The position numbers and the translations under genes are program-made. Below, piece by piece: positions 57,881 through 64,000 of a DNA stretch of 64,000 nt. This DNA is from Haberlea rhodopensis (taxonomy: Eukaryota > Streptophyta > Magnoliopsida > Lamiales > Gesneriaceae), in contig CAJQUN010001205.1 in NCBI GenBank assembly GCA_907163345.1, positions 27,736-91,735 on the forward strand, given 5' to 3'. Under the pieces are notes generated by a model that ran no database searches, was not told where the DNA came from, and saw only the letters and a program-made list of their open reading frames with translations. The stretch's first letter is position 1. Each line of letters begins with the position of its first letter.

Positions 57881-60121
57881 TGTTGGACAAAAGAGTGGGT
57901 GAGATGTTTGCAATTTTCCAAATAATCATTTCAATTCCCAATACAAAATATCAGATGCGAAATAAAAAATAATAATAATTTTTTTTTTGAAAAGAAAGCC
58001 AAAAAAATGGAGAAAGAAAGCCCCAGCAATCTGTCCAAAAGGGGAGAGCAAAAAGGCCCAGGAAGTCAGTTATTAAGCCCAAAACATTTCAAAACCCAGC
58101 ACTGTATAACTGTTCATCACAATAGTGAACGCCTCGCCACTTATATAATAGTTAGTTATTATAATTATAATTGTAATTCAATAAATTAGGATTTACACCG
58201 AAGAAGCAAAACTATTCAAACAGCCACACTTGTTCAAAAAAAAAATATATATAATAGAAATATATAAGTTACGGGATAATAAATTGTTATTGGTTTAGAT
58301 TTTGATGTATCGATTGATATACAAAGTTATTATTCGTTAAAATGAAAGCGTACATGAAAAAGATTGAAAGCCTATTAGGATTTATTTTTAGTTTAGATTT
58401 TTTCAAGAAATAAAAACAAATGATGTTTTAACATTTTCTAGCAACTGGATGAGCTAAGCAAATTCCCTTCTTTGATCACTTAAAATAGGTTTTCATCGGG
58501 GGGAAACTCCTCTCATATTGGCTTGATGACATGATCTCTCCAATTAAGACAAATGGAACATGAACCATGATAAATATGTGTTGGAAAAATAAGTTTAATG
58601 AGTTGAAAATAAGCACAAAAAAAAAAAAGGAAAAGTCAAATATTAAAAAAAGGATAAAAACGAGAAATCTAGACAACAGATGAGGCGCTTGAGCGCTGCT
58701 TGGGAATTCCAGGCAGCAAGGTAGGCACTAAAGCGTCTCCCATAGGCACTTGAGAGCCTCGTGTGCTGCCTGGATTTTTCGAGGGTAGCGAATAGGCAGA
58801 ATGGGAGGCGCCCTAGCGCCTCCCGCTAGGGTGCCTCCTCCACATTCTCAAAGGACCTTGCACCTTGTCATGTGTAGGGTGTGACTTTTCATGAAATAGT
58901 ATATTTTGGTCATGTCTTATGGGCTAATATATAAACAACATCTTCACTTGAATTAAACATGAGTTTCCTGTAGATTAACATAAAAGATAAAAAACAGCTG
59001 ATTTGAAAAGTGCATTGCATCCATCTTCATATATTGTTTTTTGAGAAAGAGAGTTAGTAACATTTGTGATTGTGAGGCTTGTGATTTGTAATGCTAATAT
59101 CACAAGCAAAGGGGTCATTGAATTTTGGGATAAGATTGCCATATTCCGTGAGCTCTGTGTCCGGGGCCAAATCTTCTTAAGAAGAGAGTGTAGACACTAG
59201 CCTCGACTCAAACTTGTTCTTGTCATCTGTAGATTTTTCAACACCCACTGCAAACGACTCCAACGAGCTCCTTGTGGAAGACGCGGTACTCATTAGCGAG
59301 CGTCTGGTGACCAACGATTCCTGGTTCTCCTGACCAACGATTCCTAATTCTCCTTCCTTTCCATTATGTTACCTAGCCAAACCCGCCAGCTCATGTGCCA
59401 AGTCAAACGGTTGTTCTTCCTTCTCACCGCATACGGCTCACACAAAGACTCCTAACTCCATCCCGAGCCTTTTCTTGGTAACAATTAACCAGAAAACCTT
59501 GTGGAAAAACCTAACAAAACCTGGAATGCAATTCAAATGAGCGAGGAAACTTTGTTCATCATTTACTACGTTCTTTCAAAACCTTAAAGACATACAAGGT
59601 AAAATATATGTGTATCTATACTATCTACACCTACTATGTTATTAAGTATGAGCCTCACATACTAATTAATTTGGTGTAATGATATTATTTTATTTAATAC
59701 CAAATATGCCATGATTTATTTAATATAATATTGAAGAAAATTTTATTATCATATATTTACTAGTATACAAAATTATTTCAGTTTTATCCAATTTTATAAA
59801 AGTTTAAATAGCCAACATCATTTTCACCTAAAATTATTATAAAATATTTTTTTTTAATTTAATTTATTTAATTTTTAAATTTAATACAATCTTTGAAATA
59901 TTTACGTAAAAAATTTAACACATTCCTAACCTATAACCTTAGTGTAGGTCTTCCCATTTCTTATCCAATCAAACCTCAAAGAACGCACGGTTACGTCAAA
60001 TATTTATTCTGTACTAATAACTTTTTCCCTCCACATTTCGGTTTTAAGTGGATATGCATCGCCTTGTCTTCATCACCCAGACTGATTCCTTTGAAAAAAA
60101 ATTCTATCATTCTCAAGGAAA
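57881..60121. other. Non-coding stretch upstream of the kinase
   Basis: 58680-58850 is a GC-rich segment with GGCGCC...GGCGCCTCC words, resembling a common plant repeat fragment. 59050-59530 is less AT-rich but has no recognisable product. The last 300 bp before 60122 would be the kinase promoter; no clear TATA is seen. Confidence 0.4.
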
Positions 60122-61203
60122 ATGAGTTATGGTGACGTTACAATCATCTACTATGTAGTATTATGTCTTCTGTTAATTTGTAATATGAGTTTTTGCTGTC
60201 ATAGTTTTCTTTCTCTGCAAGAAGAAGCGATTAATGAAGCGAAAAGAAAGCATCCTTCCAACAGCCAAAGTTTCTGCATCTTCGTATCCGTTAACAGAAA
60301 TCTACACTGCCACTGATGGCTTTAGCCACCGTAGGATCATCGGAAAAGGTCGGTTGGGCACCGTGTATGCAGCGGTGATGCCCAGAGGAGAACTTGCGGT
60401 CGTCAAAAGAATTCATCCTAGACTAGTTTTAAACAACGCCGGTTTTGGCTTTTCTTCGACAAACAAATGGCCATCGTTATCTGATCACCCGCACGTGGTC
60501 CCCATAAAAGGTCCGTCACAGAAAGTTCAAAGTTCTATAGCCTGTTATACTGACGTTAACAATATAGTTTATTCGATCATTAACAGGGTCTTGGAGGCTC
60601 CGGGGGAGAGAATAATAGTAATGGAATTTAACGGAATGCTGAGTCTGGATTTCTACTTGCACAAACCCCGACGGATCGGCGCTTCTCGACTGGGGACAGC
60701 GGCTGAGGATAGCCGTGGGCACTGCACGAGGAATCGTGTACCTACACGAAGCGGCACCGCCAATAATACACGGCTGTGTGAAGCCATCTAATATACTTAT
60801 GGATGCCAAGTTTTGTGCAAGAATTTGTGATTATGGGCTAAATTTTTTGGCACCACGCGAGAGGGACGGGCTAGTGGGGTATGTTGATGAAGAATATTGG
60901 AATGGGGAAAAGTTTGTTTCAAAGGAAAGTGATGTGTTTGGATTTGGGGTGGTTCTGTTGGAATTGTTGAGTGGGAGGAGAAGTGAAGGAAGGTTAATTG
61001 TTGAATGGGCAATTCCTTTGATCAAAGGGATGAAATTCAGTGAATTGTTGGACCCTAGGCTAGTGCTTCCCAGTGATTTCAAGCCATTGTTTAGATTGGC
61101 TAGGGTTGCATTGGCTTGTGTTGGAAATTGTAGGAAAAATAGACCTTCTATGGTTCAAGTGGTTACTATTATGAACAACCTAGAGATAGAGCTAACCTTT
61201 TGA
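60122..61203 (+). pseudogene. Receptor-like serine/threonine kinase-like protein (atypical), two frameshifts
   Basis: Membrane-anchored cytoplasmic-kinase relative. ATG at 60122 gives a hydrophobic N-terminus (MSYGDVTIIYYVVLCLLLIC). After a frame change near 60186 the transmembrane end VFAVIVFLCKKKRLMKRK leads into SSYPLTEIYTATDGF and the glycine loop IIGKGRLGTVYAAV. The ATP-binding Lys is present (AVVKRIHP). A second frame change in CAAACCCCGACGG (about 60661-60672) precedes LLDWGQRLRIAVGTARGIVY. The catalytic loop reads IIHGCVKPSNIL, so the HRD Asp is replaced, and DFG is DYG: a pseudokinase-type site, as I recall for its closest plant relatives. An in-frame segment of about 25 codons before APGERIIV (60520-60600) may be a retained intron. 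No intron is otherwise needed. Pseudogene, or assembly errors at both sites. Confidence 0.75.
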
Positions 61204-62154
61204 TTATTGTTTAAACATAGCCTAAAAAAGTATATATATATATATATTTTTGTCACCTTACTTCATTGAATGAATTGTTATTATCCATGATTAATTGTGA
61301 GAATTAGGTTAAGAAAATATTCCCAAGTATTTAAAGCATAAAGAATTGAATTCGTTGTGGTTTGAGTCCTTAAAAATTTTGATGGACTTTGTACGTTTAA
61401 GTATTTAACTTTTACCAGAAATTAATGAGCTAGTGGCAAATAGCCTCCTTGTGGTTTGCTAATAGGTTTGAAAATAGGACCATCAATATGAATCTTTAAT
61501 TACAAATTACCAATCTCAAGAACTCATATCTATCATGCATTCTCCAGTAAAGCAACTCCTCGTTCACTTCTTTGAATTCAACATCGCATAATCATCTATG
61601 TTCTGTAGTAATAAACCACAATGCAATTTGGTTCTATAAATCCACGGGCACAGAACATATGCTATGACAGATTATTTTCTTTATTGGTAACAGATTAGCA
61701 ACAATAAATCAATGCACAGAATCGAAATACCAAGCACAAGCAGTAAAGGATAAGAAATAACAGCATGGAAGAGATAACACCGGATTTACGTGGTTCGGCA
61801 ATTTTCTCAGCCTACGTCGAGAGGGGGAGCGATTCCATTAACATCAAACCAAGAGAAGTTTACAGAATTCATACACTTATTTCCTTCCACAAATCTCTCC
61901 CTATCACTCCTGATACAAGAGACTCCTCAAGAAAATAATCTAGTGTGTGTTTTTCCCTTCTCTAGTCTCTCTTGAAATAGAGCTTCCAACGTTTATTTTC
62001 TGAAGAACTTGTTGCTCTATATCTTTACCCTTTCGATATGGTCTGTGTTTTAGTTTTCTACCAATATTTTTAATGAAGTCAAAAGTTGGTATGTGTGCAC
62101 GAAAATCTTGAAGGGTATGATCATGAATGTATTAGGTTTATCTTATTCATTTAG
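61204..62154. other. Non-coding; LTR-like scrap
   Basis: ACACCGGATTTACGTGGTTCGGCAATTTT with CCTACGTCGAGAGGGGGAG (61775-61830) resembles the conserved region near the R/U5 border of many plant LTRs. No matching partner or ends were found. The rest is AT-rich 3' flank of the kinase. Confidence 0.4.
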
Positions 62155-62826
62155 ATGATGCCAAAGACTTGTGTTGCCTCTTTATCGTGTCTCGTTTATT
62201 TTATATCAGAGTTCTTACAGCTTATATTATATGATAAAACGAGAAGAAGCATAATATTTTTGTTCATCATTTTCATTCAACCGCCTAAAAAAAGTTTTAT
62301 GACCAAGAACAAAAGAAATCTCATTTGTCATTTACTGTATTTGTACCAGCCGTTTTCTGTTTCGTCCGCAATCCGCTACCACGGTTTTTTTTTCGTGTGC
62401 CCTACAGTTTTTATCTCTCTCGCCTTCCACCTTTCTAATTCTTCATTCTTGGTTCAACTGAAAAGGCTGCTTAAACTAAGATGTTTCGTGGAACGCAACC
62501 TTCTCTTCACTCCTCATTTCTCCTCCTCTCGGTCTCCAAACGAGTTAGATGATGTATTTATAATTTCATGTTTATGTTTCATTTGTGGTGTTGTAAGGAC
62601 TTTTTTTGGTGCTTTCCCCCTTTTGTATGGAGCTTTTTATTTAATTATGATGATTTATGAAATTGCCCACGTTTCTAATATGGGAAGTTACACTTTAGTT
62701 GTCTTCAAAGTTAGTACTTTCTCTTTTTTTCAAAAAAATTCAAATGATTCTTATCCCAAAAAATGTGCAAATCGGCTGATTTCATATATTACAATAGATT
62801 TATTGTTTACCCTCTTTCATATGTAA
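62155..62826 (+). CDS. Unrecognised 223-codon open frame
   Basis: Starts MMPKTCVASLSCLVYFISEF and ends in a stop after LLFTLFHM. The product is rich in Phe, Leu, Ile and Ser with several hydrophobic stretches, which AT-rich DNA produces easily. No domain, promoter, splice pattern or neighbour supports it. It is long for chance in DNA of this composition, so I list it, but I would not assume it is a gene. Confidence 0.2.
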   Translation: MMPKTCVASLSCLVYFISEFLQLILYDKTRRSIIFLFIIFIQPPKKSFMTKNKRNLICHLLYLYQPFSVSSAIRYHGFFFVCPTVFISLAFHLSNSSFLVQLKRLLKLRCFVERNLLFTPHFSSSRSPNELDDVFIISCLCFICGVVRTFFGAFPLLYGAFYLIMMIYEIAHVSNMGSYTLVVFKVSTFSFFQKNSNDSYPKKCANRLISYITIDLLFTLFHM

Positions 62827-64000
62827 ACCACTCGAATGTTTTTCTTCTTCTTCTGATTCAACGAAATTGTTTGCCTTGATCGATTGAGTTGGTCGATTCT
62901 TCATCATTTATGGAAGATTAGTCAATTTTTCATCATTTATGGATGATTCAGGCTCAAACTATGTTTTGTTGTCCGTCTTTGTTTGTTAAATGCTTACATG
63001 ACAACATCTACATATTTAATGTTAAAGATTATCACTAGTATGCATAAAATGTATATTTATTTAGATATTTATTTAATTTTGGAAATTGTTTTACTAATAG
63101 AATAAATAGAGGCAATATCTGCTCTGCTTCAAGGCGATATCACTTCTACAAGTAACAAAGTAACAACTTCGACAAGACATGGTGAACAACCTACCTAGTT
63201 ACTTCCGTTAAGTTCTTTCTGCATCCAAGTTCAAATAAGAAATATGTTCAAAATATGTATTCAAACATACCATCTCAATGATGTTTCAATATACTTTTGA
63301 TTCAAGTCCTACAACTTACCGTGCATATATATCTTTTATTTTTAACATAATAATAAAGTATATTTATAAAGAGTGGAAAATCGACAAAGTAGTGAATAAT
63401 ACATATTATTCAGCTTTTAAGAGCACATAAGTTTTTATTTAAACTGCCGTACATTGACAAAAAATAAATACCGGAGAATGTAAAACATGTAATCTATAAT
63501 GCTACATAAAAATGTGCTAAAAATAATTATATTTCAGCAAGTAGTCATAAAATCCATGTTCCTCATAAACATATTTTTCTTTAATGTACTTAGCAGTTGG
63601 GCTGTACGAACCCTGCCCCTTGCAGCTTGAATGCAGATCACCTGGAATTGGCATGAGCAAACCCAGAGAATAGGTGACCAACCTACTTCAACATTTATTC
63701 CATAGCCATGTTTTCAATTTCTTGAAAAAGTAACAGACTTGTTGAGCAAATGAAACAACCTTGAATTAAATGAGGCAACGAGTAATAAAGGCCCTGTATT
63801 GATAAATTTGTCAGAGGGGAAAAACCCAAAAAAGGCTTCAAAAAAAACGTCACAAGTTGAGACATCGGACATATGAAAACAATTTAAAATACGCGAGGAA
63901 CAAAACTTACTCGATTTGAAACAAGCATTTGACTACACACGAAGTAGTGACCTCAAACACCAAAACAATGTGAACGAATCAACGTAACAACGATTCATCT
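62827..64000. other. Non-coding, nothing assigned
   Basis: AT-rich sequence with no recognisable exon, repeat or element end. Confidence 0.5.

Overview
This window is from the nuclear genome of a flowering plant, most likely a eudicot. The retroelements are plant chromovirus clades (Tekay/Del-like, Reina-like) and Copia-type elements primed by initiator tRNA-Met. The host-gene remnants belong to plant-specific families (SOSEKI, TIGR01589, an extensin-type exostosin, a receptor-like kinase). The species cannot be named from the sequence. The window is AT-rich, and I see no intact host gene, no rRNA or tRNA gene and no CRISPR array.

Layout. 1-8327: a nearly complete young Ty3/gypsy chromovirus; its left LTR starts before the window, and gag-protease and pol are both long and open. 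8331-10674: AT-rich spacer with a 130-bp tandem duplication. 10675-17397: a gag-only, non-autonomous Copia-type element whose left LTR is split by a solo gypsy-type LTR (11374-13267). 17534-17939: a 5'-truncated LINE with target duplication. 19172-21537: a PIF/Harbinger-like terminal-inverted-repeat element carrying an exon-like segment and a small hAT-like insertion. 21957-23010: remains of a SOSEKI gene. 24254-28745: a coding-free LTR element (minus strand) filled with minisatellites. 29138-34119: a decayed Reina-type element. 34120-36300: very AT-rich DNA with a perfect hairpin. 36356-39313: fragments of a mitochondrial carrier and of a TIGR01589 gene. 39556-41765: a CACTA-like foldback and a hAT remnant. 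42743-42963: an exostosin exon. 43847-44680: a gypsy 3' end. 46690-47790: a second hAT pseudogene. 48211-49115: a second PIF-like MITE. 49800-52246: 5' end of a coding-free LTR element (minus). 52043-53289: an inverted duplication with arms of about 600 bp. 53290-60121: mostly unassigned AT-rich DNA. 60122-61203: a receptor-like kinase gene with an atypical catalytic loop and two frameshifts. 61204-64000: an LTR-like scrap, one unexplained 223-codon open frame, then nothing recognisable.

The most unusual signal is a short palindrome, GCGATCGATCGC, in clusters of about 4-9 copies over 100-220 bp. It occurs in the LTRs of two gypsy elements at nearly the same distance from the LTR start (about 740 and 725 bp), in a third LTR about 70 bp upstream of a TATA box, and inside a hAT transposon. 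A different GC-rich palindrome, ATCGCCTGAGGCGAT, fills the U3 of the Copia element directly upstream of its TATA box. In both the gypsy and the Copia element the two sister LTRs differ by one repeat unit. This suggests a modular, slippage-prone promoter array acquired repeatedly by unrelated transposable elements; that reading is inference.
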